64,000 nucleotides of DNA from Deinococcus sp. LM3 (GTDB lineage: Bacteria; Deinococcota; Deinococci; Deinococcales; Deinococcaceae): contig NZ_MUFV01000001.1 in the NCBI RefSeq assembly GCF_002017875.1, positions 2,382,501 to 2,446,500 of the forward strand, written 5' to 3'. Position 1 is the stretch's first letter; each line of letters opens with the position of its first letter. A program made the position numbers and the translations under genes. Shown here piece by piece: positions 43,405 to 58,791 of the stretch. Under the pieces are notes generated by a model, which saw only the letters and a program-made list of their open reading frames with translations, had not been told where the DNA came from and ran no database searches.

Positions 43405-44791
43405 AGCCCGCACGAACTACGTCTGCGGCAGTTGCGGGTACACCAGCGCCAAACCGCTGGGCCGCTGCCCGAACTGTCAGGCGTGGAATTCCTTCGAGGA
43501 GGAGGTTCCGGCCGCCGCGACCTCCTCGCGCGGCGGGGCGTACGGTGGCGTGGTGGGCGGGAAGCTCACGGCGCTGTCCACCGTGGGTCGCCGTGAGGAG
43601 CCGCGCGCGTCCAGCGGCATTCCGGAACTGGACCGCGTGCTGGGCGGCGGTCTGGTCGCCGGGGGCGTCACGCTGATCGGCGGCGAGCCGGGCATCGGCA
43701 AGAGCACCCTGCTGCTGCAGGTGGCCGACCGCGTGGCGAAACTGGGCGGCACCGTGCTGTATGTGGCCGGTGAGGAATCGCTGGAGCAGATCCGCCTGCG
43801 CGCCGACCGGCTGGGCGTGGCGCTGGACGGGGGCGCGGACATTCAACTGACCCGCGACACCCGCGCCGAGCACGTGGCCGCGCTGATGAGCGAGCACAAG
43901 CCCGCGCTGTGCATCGTGGATTCCATCCAGACCGTGACCGTGGAAGGCGAGGGGGCGCCCGGCGGCGTGGCGCAGGTCCGCGACGGCACCGCCCTGCTGA
44001 CCCGCGCCGCCAAGGAAACCGGCACGGCCACCGTCCTGGTCGGGCACGTGACCAAGGACGGCACGGTCGCCGGGCCGAAAGTCATGGAGCACATCGTGGA
44101 CACCACCGTGTTCCTCGAGACGGTCGGGTCGTTCCGGCTGCTGCGTTCGGTCAAGAACCGCTTCGGGCAGGCCGGTGAACTCGGCGTGTTCGAGATGCGC
44201 GGCGAGGGCCTGATCGCCATCGAGAACCCGTCGGCGGCGTTCCTGGCCGAGCGGCCCCTGGATGTGCCGGGCAGCGTCGTGGCCGCCACCATCGACGGGC
44301 AGCGGCCCATGCTGCTGGAAGTGCAGGCGCTGGCCAGCAAGACCCCGTACCCGAACGCCCGCCGGGTCGTGGTGGGCCTCGACCCGCGCCGGGTGGACGT
44401 GGTGCTGGCCGTGCTGGAACGCCGCCTGGACCTGACGCTGGGCGGCCTGGACGTGTACGTGAACCTCGCGGGCGGCCTGAAGGTCCCCGATCCGGGCCTG
44501 GACCTCGCGATCGCCCTGGCGATCTACTCCGCTGTGGTGGGCCGCGCCCTGCCCGGCAACGTCGCCGTGTTCGGCGAGGTCGGACTGGCGGGCGAGGTGC
44601 GCTCCACGACCGGCTCGATCCGCCGCGCCGAGGAAGCCCGCCGCGCCGGGTACACCCGCCTGATCGTCCCACCCGGCCTGGATGGCCACCCGGACGGCGT
44701 GAAAAGCGTCGAGGAGGCCGTCGCGCAGGTCTGGCAGGGCCGCGCGGCAGGCAGTCCGGGGGCGGGCAGCCGGAAACCCCGCGCGGGATAG
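43397..44791 (+). CDS. radA: DNA repair protein RadA (Sms)
   Basis: 464 aa. N-terminal Cys4 zinc finger (CGSCGYTSAKPLGRCPNC), RecA-like ATPase with Walker A GGEPGIGKSTLLLQ, the RadA-specific KNRFG motif (VKNRFGQAGELGVFEM) and a C-terminal Lon-protease-like domain (DLAIALAIYSAVVG). It drives branch migration in recombination repair. GTG 43397 gives the normal start (VARARTNYVC) and overlaps the DUF2087 stop; GTG 43373 is the longer alternative. Confidence 0.95.
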   Translation: MARARTNYVCGSCGYTSAKPLGRCPNCQAWNSFEEEVPAAATSSRGGAYGGVVGGKLTALSTVGRREEPRASSGIPELDRVLGGGLVAGGVTLIGGEPGIGKSTLLLQVADRVAKLGGTVLYVAGEESLEQIRLRADRLGVALDGGADIQLTRDTRAEHVAALMSEHKPALCIVDSIQTVTVEGEGAPGGVAQVRDGTALLTRAAKETGTATVLVGHVTKDGTVAGPKVMEHIVDTTVFLETVGSFRLLRSVKNRFGQAGELGVFEMRGEGLIAIENPSAAFLAERPLDVPGSVVAATIDGQRPMLLEVQALASKTPYPNARRVVVGLDPRRVDVVLAVLERRLDLTLGGLDVYVNLAGGLKVPDPGLDLAIALAIYSAVVGRALPGNVAVFGEVGLAGEVRSTTGSIRRAEEARRAGYTRLIVPPGLDGHPDGVKSVEEAVAQVWQGRAAGSPGAGSRKPRAG

Positions 44792-44807
44792 GCGCGTACT
44801 GGACGGT

Positions 44808-45326
44808 ATGAACACTGCCGTTCCGGTCGCGCCTGCCGCCTCGCCCGTCTGGTTCCGGGCGCTGAACTGGGTGGCCCCGTTGATGCTGATCGTGACCGCC
44901 TGGATTCCGGACGACGGGGCCAGCAAGCCCCTGCCGGTGGCGGGGAGCGTGTTCCTCACGCTGCTGGGCGTGGGACTGGGGGCGTTTTTCGCGCAGGTTC
45001 CGCGCCGACTGGCATACATCCTGACCGACACGGGCCTGCGCGTCAGCCGCTTCTCCGGCACCTTCGAGTGGCCGTACCGCGAGCTGCGCGTGCGCCGCAC
45101 CGACGCGGGCCTGGGCTTGCGGGTCGGCGGCGTGGGCCTGCCCGGCTACTACACCGGCAACTACACTTTCACCGGCCCCGCCTACCGCAGCGTGCAGGCC
45201 ATCGCGTCGAACACGCGCGGCGGCCTGATCGTCGAGCGGGGCGGCACGCCGTACTACCTGACGCCCGCCGACCCGGACGCCTTCGCGCAGGCGCTGACGG
45301 CGAGGGGCGTGCCCGTGCTGGGGTGA
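44808..45326 (+). CDS. Bacterial PH-domain-like membrane protein
   Basis: 172 aa. Two hydrophobic segments (LNWVAPLMLIVTAWI, FLTLLGVGLGAFFA), then a PH-like soluble part: YILTDTGLRVSRFSGTFEWPYRELRVRR, GYYTGNYTF and GTPYYLTPADPDAFAQAL. Role unknown. Confidence 0.7.
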   Translation: MNTAVPVAPAASPVWFRALNWVAPLMLIVTAWIPDDGASKPLPVAGSVFLTLLGVGLGAFFAQVPRRLAYILTDTGLRVSRFSGTFEWPYRELRVRRTDAGLGLRVGGVGLPGYYTGNYTFTGPAYRSVQAIASNTRGGLIVERGGTPYYLTPADPDAFAQALTARGVPVLG

Positions 45327-45389
45327 GGGCCGGTGCCGGGCGCATGACGGATGGGATAAACCGTGCGTTCCCTGGTGTGGTAGCCGCTA

Positions 45390-45425
45390 TATGCCTTGAC
45401 AGGAATATTCTGTTTGAGGCATAAT
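45390..45425 (+). promoter_or_regulatory. Promoter with palindrome upstream of arsR-type gene
   Basis: -35 TTGACA (45396-45401), 18-bp spacer, -10 CATAAT (45420-45425). A 34-bp palindrome (45390-45423) has 7-bp arms TATGCCT/AGGCATA and a central GAATATTC covering the promoter, as expected for autoregulation. Confidence 0.75.
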
Positions 45426-45466
45426 AAGCGCAGAACAGAACGCACCAGAAGGAGGTCACGCGCCGC

Positions 45467-45808
45467 TTGAACCACCACACCTTCACCGCCCTGGCCGACC
45501 CGCACCGCTTCCAGATCGTCGAACTGCTGCGCGAACGGCCCCACAGCGTCGGCGAGATCGCTGACCGCCTCGGCCTGCGCCAGCCGCAGACCTCCAAGCA
45601 CCTGCGCGTCCTCGTGGGCGCCGGACTGGTTCACATGCAACCCCAGGCCAACCGCCGCATCGCCCACCTGCGCCCCACACCCTTCCGCGATCTGGACGAC
45701 TGGCTGACCCGCTACCGCCCCCTCTGGGAGGAGAGGCTCGACCGGCTCGACGACTACCTGAACACCCTCCCGCCCGAAGACCCCACACCCGACCCAGACG
45801 GGATTTGA
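45467..45808 (+). CDS. ArsR family transcriptional regulator
   Basis: 113 aa winged helix: TALADPHRFQIVELLRERPHSVGEIADRLGLRQPQTSKHLRVLVGAGLV. No metal-binding Cys pair, so it is likely not a metal sensor. TTG start with AGAAGGAGGT upstream. It stands ahead of an AHSA1/SRPBCC gene; such pairs are common. Confidence 0.87.
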   Translation: MNHHTFTALADPHRFQIVELLRERPHSVGEIADRLGLRQPQTSKHLRVLVGAGLVHMQPQANRRIAHLRPTPFRDLDDWLTRYRPLWEERLDRLDDYLNTLPPEDPTPDPDGI

Positions 45809-45834
45809 GTGATTCCACGTCGTTCGGAGTCGCT

Positions 45835-45935
45835 GGATGGCCCCCTCCCCCTTCCGTCGCTTCGCTCCACGCGAGTCCCTCCCTGTCTGCTCCGCAGCTC
45901 TAGGAGTCCCACAAGGGGAGAGGGGACAACGGAAC
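45835..45935. repeat. Imperfect inverted repeat in the arsR-AHSA1 gap
   Basis: A C-rich arm (45841-45857) faces a G-rich arm (about 45911-45927). CAGCTCTAGGAGTCC (45895-45909) matches 14 of 15 bases of the extra insertion in element copy D (49504-49518, opposite strand). Confidence 0.4.
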
Positions 45936-45994
45936 GCGATCAAGTTGGAAGCAAGTCACTTTAATTCTGTATCAGACGAACCCGGAGGTTCCCC

Positions 45995-46501
45995 ATGACG
46001 CACGCCACGCTCGACCACCGCATCGAAGACGACCGCACCCTCGTCCTGGAACGGACCTTCGCCGCCACGCCCGAACGTGTGTTCGCAGCGTTCACGCAGG
46101 CCGAACACCTGCGCCACTGGTGGGGACCGCGCGGCTGGGAGCTCACGCACTGCACGGTCGACCTGCGCCCCGGTGGTCGCTGGCACTACTGCATGACCTG
46201 TACCGACCCCGCCCAGGGCGACTTCCACGGCATGCAGAGCTGGGGCCTGGGCGTGTACGAGCACATCGAGGCGCCCACCCGCCTGACCTACACCGACCAT
46301 TTCAGCGACGAGCACGGCGCCATCAACGACCAGATGCCCGCCACGCTGGCCGACCTGACCTTCGAGGCCGTTCCCGGCGGCACCCGCGTCACCAGCCGTT
46401 CCACGTACGTCCGCCCGGAAGACCTGCAGGCCGTCATGGACATGGGCATGCTCCAGGGCATCACCGAAACCTGGGACCGCCTGGCCGAACACCTCGCCTG
46501 A
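45995..46501 (+). CDS. AHSA1/SRPBCC domain protein
   Basis: 168 aa. Hydrophobic-ligand fold: TFAATPERVFAAFTQAEHLRHWWGPRGW, DLRPGGRWHYCM and the C-terminal GITETWDRLAEHLA. These proteins bind small hydrophobic ligands; target unknown. GGAGG 6 nt before ATG. Likely regulated by the preceding ArsR protein. Confidence 0.88.
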   Translation: MTHATLDHRIEDDRTLVLERTFAATPERVFAAFTQAEHLRHWWGPRGWELTHCTVDLRPGGRWHYCMTCTDPAQGDFHGMQSWGLGVYEHIEAPTRLTYTDHFSDEHGAINDQMPATLADLTFEAVPGGTRVTSRSTYVRPEDLQAVMDMGMLQGITETWDRLAEHLA

Positions 46502-46506
46502 CCTGA

Positions 46507-46550
46507 ACGGGCAGCGGCTTCCCGCCTTTATCGGGGGAGCCGCTGCCCGT
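46507..46550 (+). terminator. Terminator hairpin of the AHSA1 gene
   Basis: 13-bp perfect arms (46507-46519 and 46538-46550), followed by TGCCTTAT. Confidence 0.75.
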
Positions 46551-46560
46551 TGCCTTATCG

Positions 46561-46693
46561 TACGGATTCCGTTTGTTTCGTTAACAGATCGGAACACCGC
46601 CGACCTGTCAACTCCACGTCCGGAACCCGCTTCGGCTCCTACTCGCTCCGCTCGGATTGAACGGCTTTGCAAGCCATTCAATCGGAGTCCGGA
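46561..46693 (+). repeat. 133-bp dispersed element, copy B
   Basis: Same 133-bp structure as copy A. Left flank TCG, right flank TCA (46694-46696), which is the reverse complement of the clpB stop codon. Hairpin arms CAGATCGG and CCGACCTG. Confidence 0.85.
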
Positions 46694-49252
<2,559 letters not shown>

Positions 49253-49301
49253 GTCGGGAACCTCCGGGAGTGGGGGAATGGCTGCTCGGTCAACTGCCTT
49301 C

Positions 49302-49331
49302 ATTCTGAAACTTGAGTCGGGTTGTGTCAAG
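49302..49331 (-). promoter_or_regulatory. clpB promoter with HAIR operator (HspR-type)
   Basis: On the plus strand CTTGAGT-N7-TGTCAAG (49311-49331) matches the HspR inverted repeat CTTGAGT-N7-ACTCAAG with two mismatches. -35 TTGACA (minus, 49330-49325) and -10 CAGAAT (49307-49302) at 17 bp put the operator on the promoter. Confidence 0.8.
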
Positions 49332-49458
49332 TTTATTGCGGATGATTAATGGTGACCCAGGTGACTGCTGCCCGAGCCCCTGCCAGCCCCCGGATGCACC
49401 CACCACACATGACCAGCCACCGGTCTCGTTTCGGATTGATGGGTTTATAAGCCACTCA

Positions 49459-49610
49459 TACGGACTCCGATTGAACGGGCTGCAAAGCCCATTCAATCCG
49501 AGCGGACTCGTAGAGCTGTGCCGCAGAGCGAGTAGGAGAACAATGGGTTCCGGACGTGGAGCTGGCAGATCGGTGGTGTTCCGATCTGTCAGCGAAACAA
49601 ACGGAATCCA
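49459..49610 (-). repeat. Dispersed element copy D, 152 bp with internal insertion
   Basis: Opposite orientation to copy A, flanked by TCA on both sides (49456-49458, 49611-49613). One end is shortened (GGAATCCA). About 20 extra bp near 49504 account for the longer size. Hairpin arms CAGATCGG and CCGATCTG. Confidence 0.8.
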
Positions 49611-49646
49611 TCAATCGGAATCTGCGTCTACACCCGTAGCACGCAG

Positions 49647-49689
49647 AGGCCCGGTCCCTGCCGGACAGTAATCGGCGGGAACCGGGCCT
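49647..49689 (-). terminator. Terminator hairpin of the downstream secreted protein gene
   Basis: AGGCCCGGT (49647-49655) / ACCGGGCCT (49681-49689) below the stop of the minus-strand gene at 49779. Confidence 0.65.
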
Positions 49690-49778
49690 GCGACAGCGGT
49701 GTTCAGTGCCACCCCGGAGCCAGGAACACGCCCCTCAATGGCACTGAAAACCGCTGCGATAACAGAATTCGGAGGAGT

Positions 49779-51197
49779 TCAGCGCGACAGGATGAAGTTC
49801 TTGCCCGTAGCGGGATCGAGTACGTGCAGTGCGCCGTTGAACCACACGAGCAACTGGGTGCTGCCCGGCACGGCGTACAGCATGGTGTTGCGCGCCTGCC
49901 CACGCTCCAGCGGCGTTCCCTTCATCGCCTGGATGACACTCCTGTTCCCGGTGGCCGGGTCGATCTTGACCAGCGAGAACGGCGCGTCGAGCACCTGCTC
50001 CTGGGTGGTGTACAGCGAACCGCCGCTGTACACGAGCATGCTGCCGATATGCGCGTCCCCCTGCCCTTTCTTGAACGCCTGTGCGCCCCCCTCGTGCGTC
50101 TGACCGGAAACGAGGCGGCGCTCGCCCGTCTGGGTATCCACGCTCACGACCACGTAGTTGGGGTTGGGGCCGCCGCTGGCATACAGGGTGGTGCCGTTCG
50201 CCGCGAACGCCCCGAACAGCGGGCCGCTGCCCATCTCGCTGCTCGTCCAGGGAATCCCGCTGCCCTGGATGTTCTCACCGTTGTTGGCGAAGCGCGACAC
50301 CGAAGTGCAGCGGTAATCGTTCTTGGCGTCCAGCTTGAACAGGGCGAAACCGGCCCCCAGAGGGTTGTTGTTCCCGAACATGTAGATACTGCCGGCACTG
50401 TCAACGTGCATGTACTTGATCGGCACGGCCGGACGGGCCGCCGCCGCGTCGTTCTGCCGGCAGAAGTACCCGTTACCGAACGACGTGTTCGGTCCGCTGC
50501 TCGCCTGAGCGGCTGCGGGGGCTGGTGCCGATCCGCCCAGCAGACCCCCCAGCAGACCGCCGAGGTTCCCGACGGGCGTCTTGATGTTCGGAATCGCCGG
50601 AGCGGCCGGCAGGTTCGCGGCCGGAGTGGCGGCGCGCGGATCGGCGAATTTAACTTCCACGCTGTCCCGCACGCGGGTGTCGCTGCTGGTCACCGGCGTC
50701 CACAGCAGGGTGCGGTTCCCGGTGGCCGGGTCGATCCGGATGACCTGCCCGTTGTTCGCCACGAGCGAGCCGTCCGGCAGGGGTTTGACGTCAAAAATGT
50801 CCCCCAGGTGGTACAGGTCCAGCTGATCACGGTCCCCCTGAACCTTGACGCCGTTGCCCACCCGCTCGACCGTGTTCAGGTAACCGCTGACCACGCGCCG
50901 GTCGCCGGTGTTCAGGTCCACGGACATCACGGCCCCGAACGGATCGGTGTTGCGCAGCGTCTCGACCGCCACGATCAGGGACTTGCCGTCCGGTGTGACG
51001 AAGCCGCCCCGCAACTGCTCGTACCCTCCCTGGTAGAAGGTCGGGCCGTTGCCGATCGTTCCGGCTCCTGCCGGCATGGAGACCGGCACGCAGCGGGCGT
51101 CGGTGGGCGACTGGGTGCAGTTCACGCTGGGAAGGGCCGAAGCGGGGGCCAGCGAGAGGGCGGAAAGTGCAATGGTCAGCGTCAGAAGTGGCTTCAT
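49779..51197 (-). CDS. Exported beta-propeller-like protein of unknown function
   Basis: 472 aa. Signal peptide (LLTLTIALSALSLAPASA). Repeated blades such as VIRIDPATGNRTLLW, VSVDTQTGERRLVSG and VKIDPATGNRSVIQ. A Gly/Leu/Ala-rich low-complexity spacer sits mid-protein (VGNLGGLLGGLLGGSAP). No catalytic motif. ATG 51197 has GGAGG upstream; the frame is open further without support. Confidence 0.8.
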   Translation of the reverse strand: MKPLLTLTIALSALSLAPASALPSVNCTQSPTDARCVPVSMPAGAGTIGNGPTFYQGGYEQLRGGFVTPDGKSLIVAVETLRNTDPFGAVMSVDLNTGDRRVVSGYLNTVERVGNGVKVQGDRDQLDLYHLGDIFDVKPLPDGSLVANNGQVIRIDPATGNRTLLWTPVTSSDTRVRDSVEVKFADPRAATPAANLPAAPAIPNIKTPVGNLGGLLGGLLGGSAPAPAAAQASSGPNTSFGNGYFCRQNDAAAARPAVPIKYMHVDSAGSIYMFGNNNPLGAGFALFKLDAKNDYRCTSVSRFANNGENIQGSGIPWTSSEMGSGPLFGAFAANGTTLYASGGPNPNYVVVSVDTQTGERRLVSGQTHEGGAQAFKKGQGDAHIGSMLVYSGGSLYTTQEQVLDAPFSLVKIDPATGNRSVIQAMKGTPLERGQARNTMLYAVPGSTQLLVWFNGALHVLDPATGKNFILSR

Positions 51198-51410
51198 GGA
51201 CAACCTCCAGGGGTGGGCGACCCTGCCACACGGCAGGGGCCAGGGCGCGTTCAGGGAATGAACGTGTCCAGCAGAACGTCGAACGGCAGCCCGGATGCGC
51301 CGTCTCTTACCTGACTTCAGGTCAGGCCGGAGTATACGGTGTGGTACGCACCGCCGCCGCCGCACCTGCACTTGACGTGGTGCGGTCCAGCGATTACAGG
51401 CGCCGCCCGC

Positions 51411-52524
51411 CTACCGGGGCGTCCACGTTCCGCTGACCAGCTCCATCATGCCGGTTCCCCTGGCCTGCTCTCCGGCCCACACGCCCGACACCTCGATCGG
51501 CCCTTCCCAGTACGCGATGCGGGTACTGCGGCTCAGGAGTTCCTGCTCGCGCCGCACGGCCCGCACGGTCAGGTCGAACTCGTCCGAGACCAGCTGCCAG
51601 CCCAGCGTGTACTTCCGGCCCTGCGGACTGATCCACTCCTCGCCCGGAACGGCCCGCAGACCTCTGACGGCCCTCACGCTCCCGTCCGGCTCCACCACGC
51701 TCCCGATCAGCTGCGCGACCGTTCCGTCCAGCCGCCGCACCCGGTACACCATCAGGTCCCGCCCGCCGTCCAACTGCACGCTGAACCAGTCCCACAGCGC
51801 CGTCTGCCCCGGAATCTGGTTGCCCCACTGATGATCCAGCCACGCCTCGCCCTGCACGGCCCGGCCGTTCACGGACCCGGTCAGGGTCAGGCGCGTGATT
51901 CCCTGGTAGAACAGCACCCCGGTGTCTGCGCTGCCGCTGAAGCCCGGCGGGTGCAGCACCGGCCCCTTCACGGGCGTCAGCGTCAGGTCCAGCGGCCCGG
52001 CCTTCAGGGTCATGGGCGCGGTCGGCTGCGGCCCCGCCTGATACGGACTCCGATTGAATGGGCTGCAAAGACCGTTCAATCCGAGCGAAGCGAGAAGGAG
52101 AGAAACGGGTTCCGGACGTGGAGTTGGCAGATCGGTGGTGTTCCGATCTGTTAACGAAACAAACGGAATCCGTATGAGTCAGCGTCCACGCGCCCTGACG
52201 GATGCGCAGGGGCGGGAACGCCACCTCGCCCGTGTCCGGCGACTGCTCCAGGAACGTCACCTGCCCCGAGCGCAGGTCCGTGACCGCCACGTGCGAGATG
52301 AACACCGGGAACGGCACGCGCGGGTCACGCACCCGGAACTGCGCCCAGTGTAGCGCCAGCCCCTCGCCGGGCAGGTAGGAACTCACGTACCACCATTCCA
52401 TCGGGTTCTCGTGCGCACCGAAGTCCGTCGCCGCCGGCAGGACCGCCGGATTCACGGTCGTCTGCACGGGCGCGCACCCGCTCAGGAGAAGGGCCGCCAG
52501 CACTGGAATCAGGTTCAGACGCAT
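51411..52524 (-). pseudogene. Lipocalin-like/CrtC-family lipoprotein gene interrupted by element C
   Basis: N-terminal part: lipobox (LLLSGCAPV), ENPMEWWYVSSYLPGEG, HWAQFRVRD, ending WTLT. Then element C (52042-52174), then QAGPQPTAP, LHPPGFSGSADTG, EAWLDHQWGNQ and YWEGPIEVSGVWAG...GMMELV. These are AttH/CrtC (lipocalin_9) signatures. The halves lie in different frames because the insert adds 136 bp. Removing the element and one TGA copy restores ACGCTGACTCAGGCG, reading TLTQA in frame. TACGCT lies 8 nt before ATG 52524. Confidence 0.85.
52042..52174 (-). repeat. 133-bp dispersed element, copy C, inside a coding sequence
   Basis: Flanked by TGA (52039-52041 and 52175-52177). Hairpin arms CAGATCGG and CCGATCTG; end repeats match 13 of 15 bases. 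No coding capacity for a transposase. Confidence 0.9.
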
Positions 52525-52637
52525 CGGCATCAAGCGTAACCGACCGGCCGTTCGCCTGTGGCTGCAGATGGCGGGTGGCGGATGGCGGATGGCACCACTC
52601 TCCACTCCCCACTGCCTCCCGCCTCTCCACACAAGAA

Positions 52638-52665
52638 CCGACCCCCCAGTCTCCCGGAGGGTCGG
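52638..52665 (-). terminator. Terminator of the liv operon
   Basis: CCGACCC (52638-52644) / GGGTCGG (52659-52665), followed on the minus strand by TTCTTGT, just below the livF stop. Confidence 0.75.
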
Positions 52666-52683
52666 CCCAGTCGCGCCTGAACG

Positions 52684-53404
52684 TTACTCGTCGCCGAGGT
52701 ATGCCTTGCGGACGCTCTCGTCCTGCGCGATGTCGGCCGCGTTGCCGGAGAGTTTGATCTCGCCGGTCTGCAACACGTACGCGCGGTGCGCGATCTGCAG
52801 GGCCATGTTCGCGTTCTGCTCGACCAGCAGCACGGTCGTGCCGCGTTCCTGGTTCAGTTTCACGATGATGTCGAAGATCGCTTCCACGAACAGCGGCGAC
52901 AGGCCCATGCTGGGCTCGTCCAGCAGCAGCAGGCGCGGGTTGACCATCAGGGCGCGGGCGATGGCCAGCATCTGCTGCTCGCCGCCGGACATGGTGCCGC
53001 CCAGCTGACCCTCGCGTTCCTTCAGGCGCGGGAAGAACCCGAAGCCCTCCTGAATGCGGCTCTCGATCAGGGCGCGGTCGGTGACGCTGTACGCACCCAC
53101 ATCGAGGTTCTCGCGGACGGTCATGTCCTTGAAGATCCGCCGTCCCTCCGGCACGTGGCTGATGCCCTTGTTCAGGATGTGATGCGCGGGAATCCCGGCG
53201 ATGTTCTGTCCCTCGAAGGTCAGGCTGCCGCTGCGGGGTTTCATCATGCCGCTGATGGTGCGCAGGCTGGTGGTCTTGCCCGCGCCGTTCCCGCCGATCA
53301 GGGCGACGATCTCGCCCTCGTTCACGGTCATGGAGACGCCCTTGAGGGCGTGAATGTGGTCGTAGTACGTGTGGATATCCTGCAGTTCCAGCATGGGTTT
53401 GGCC

Positions 53405-53412
<8 letters not shown>
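52684..53412 (-). CDS. livF: Branched-chain amino acid ABC transporter ATPase LivF
   Basis: 242 aa. Walker A GGNGAGKTTSLRTI, signature MSGGEQQMLAIARAL, Walker B LLLLDEPSMGLSP. Second ATPase of the HAAT importer. Overlaps livG by 8 bp. Confidence 0.94.
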
Positions 53413-56864
<3,452 letters not shown>

Positions 56865-57201
56865 AACAACCAACTCCTTTAACTCAGGTATCCGGACCTG
56901 GGGTCCGGGGCCGCCGTCTGCGGGCCTGCCGGGGTGGCAGTTCCGCGCAGGCCGGCGGTGAAACGAAGGGAGAAGCGACCGGGGCACAGCGGGAAACTCC
57001 ACGTTTCACCTGGCTTTCCCCGGTCGGCGGTGACCGTCCTCTGCTGGACAGGGTCCTTGCCTGACGTGTCCGTCCCTACCTGCGCGCCGGGTCAACAGTG
57101 GGAACGCAGGCGGGGCCGAGCACATAGGCCCGGCCCCAGGATGGTACGGGGAACTGTCATACAGGAGGTCGCGTGTATAGACGCGGCCCGGAACAGCCGC
57201 C
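56865..57201. other. Gap between livJ and livH with two hairpins
   Basis: 337 bp. CGACCGGGG...CCCCGGTCG (9-bp arms, about 56976-57029) and GGGGCCG...CGGCCCC (about 57113-57136) could attenuate livHMGF relative to livJ. No gene seen. Confidence 0.5.
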
Positions 57202-58359
<1,158 letters not shown>

Positions 58360-58423
58360 GGGTCCTCCAGATATGGGTACACGTCGGGCCTGAATAGCCC
58401 GGGTGCGGTGTAGTGATGCCGAG

Positions 58424-58452
58424 ATTCTATGGACCGCTTTAGGTCATGTCAA
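58424..58452 (-). promoter_or_regulatory. livJ promoter
   Basis: -35 TTGACA (minus, 58452-58447), 17-bp spacer, -10 TAGAAT (58429-58424), near consensus. Confidence 0.8.
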
Positions 58453-58791
58453 TGCGTCACTCATGAGGACCATTGAAATGATTCTGACAAGACCACCCTG
58501 ATACCACACGCAGATTGCTCTACGGCGGCACTAAATGGCAACTGTGTTGCGCTGTGTGGCGGTACTGAATTCGGAAAGGTTGATTCTATGAAGTGGAACG
58601 CAAGATGCACCTGTCCAGCTCAGGGCTCCACCCCCATTCGATGAAGGCAGCTGACCCCGCAGACACAACGCAGGGACCGCCACCATCCGGCGACCGGCCC
58701 CCGGTTCAGAACAGAGCGGGGAGAACGGCACGGGCGTTCGCAGTCCCATGCCGTTCTCCCCGCCCGGCGGCGCTCGGCCGGTGCGCCCGCT
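58453..58791. other. Gap between livJ promoter and glnA, with glnA terminator
   Basis: 339 bp. Besides the 14-bp stem at 58716-58763 no gene is supported; short open frames here look like chance. Confidence 0.5.
58716..58763 (-). terminator. Terminator hairpin of glnA
   Basis: Perfect 14-bp arms GCGGGGAGAACGGC (58716-58729) and GCCGTTCTCCCCGC (58750-58763), 29 bp below the glnA stop. Confidence 0.75.

Larger units (their letters stand above)
49332..49778. other. Intergenic region holding element copy D and a terminator
   Basis: 447 bp between clpB and the secreted propeller gene. Apart from element D and the hairpin at 49647-49689, no supported gene seen. Confidence 0.5.

Noticed and set aside
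49253..49330. Longer ClpB starting at ATG 49330
   Set aside because: That ATG lies inside the HAIR operator and promoter; TTG 49252 has an RBS and gives normal ClpB length.
58531..58749. Small minus-strand ORF of 72 codons
   Set aside because: No RBS, no family resemblance, and it overlaps the glnA terminator.
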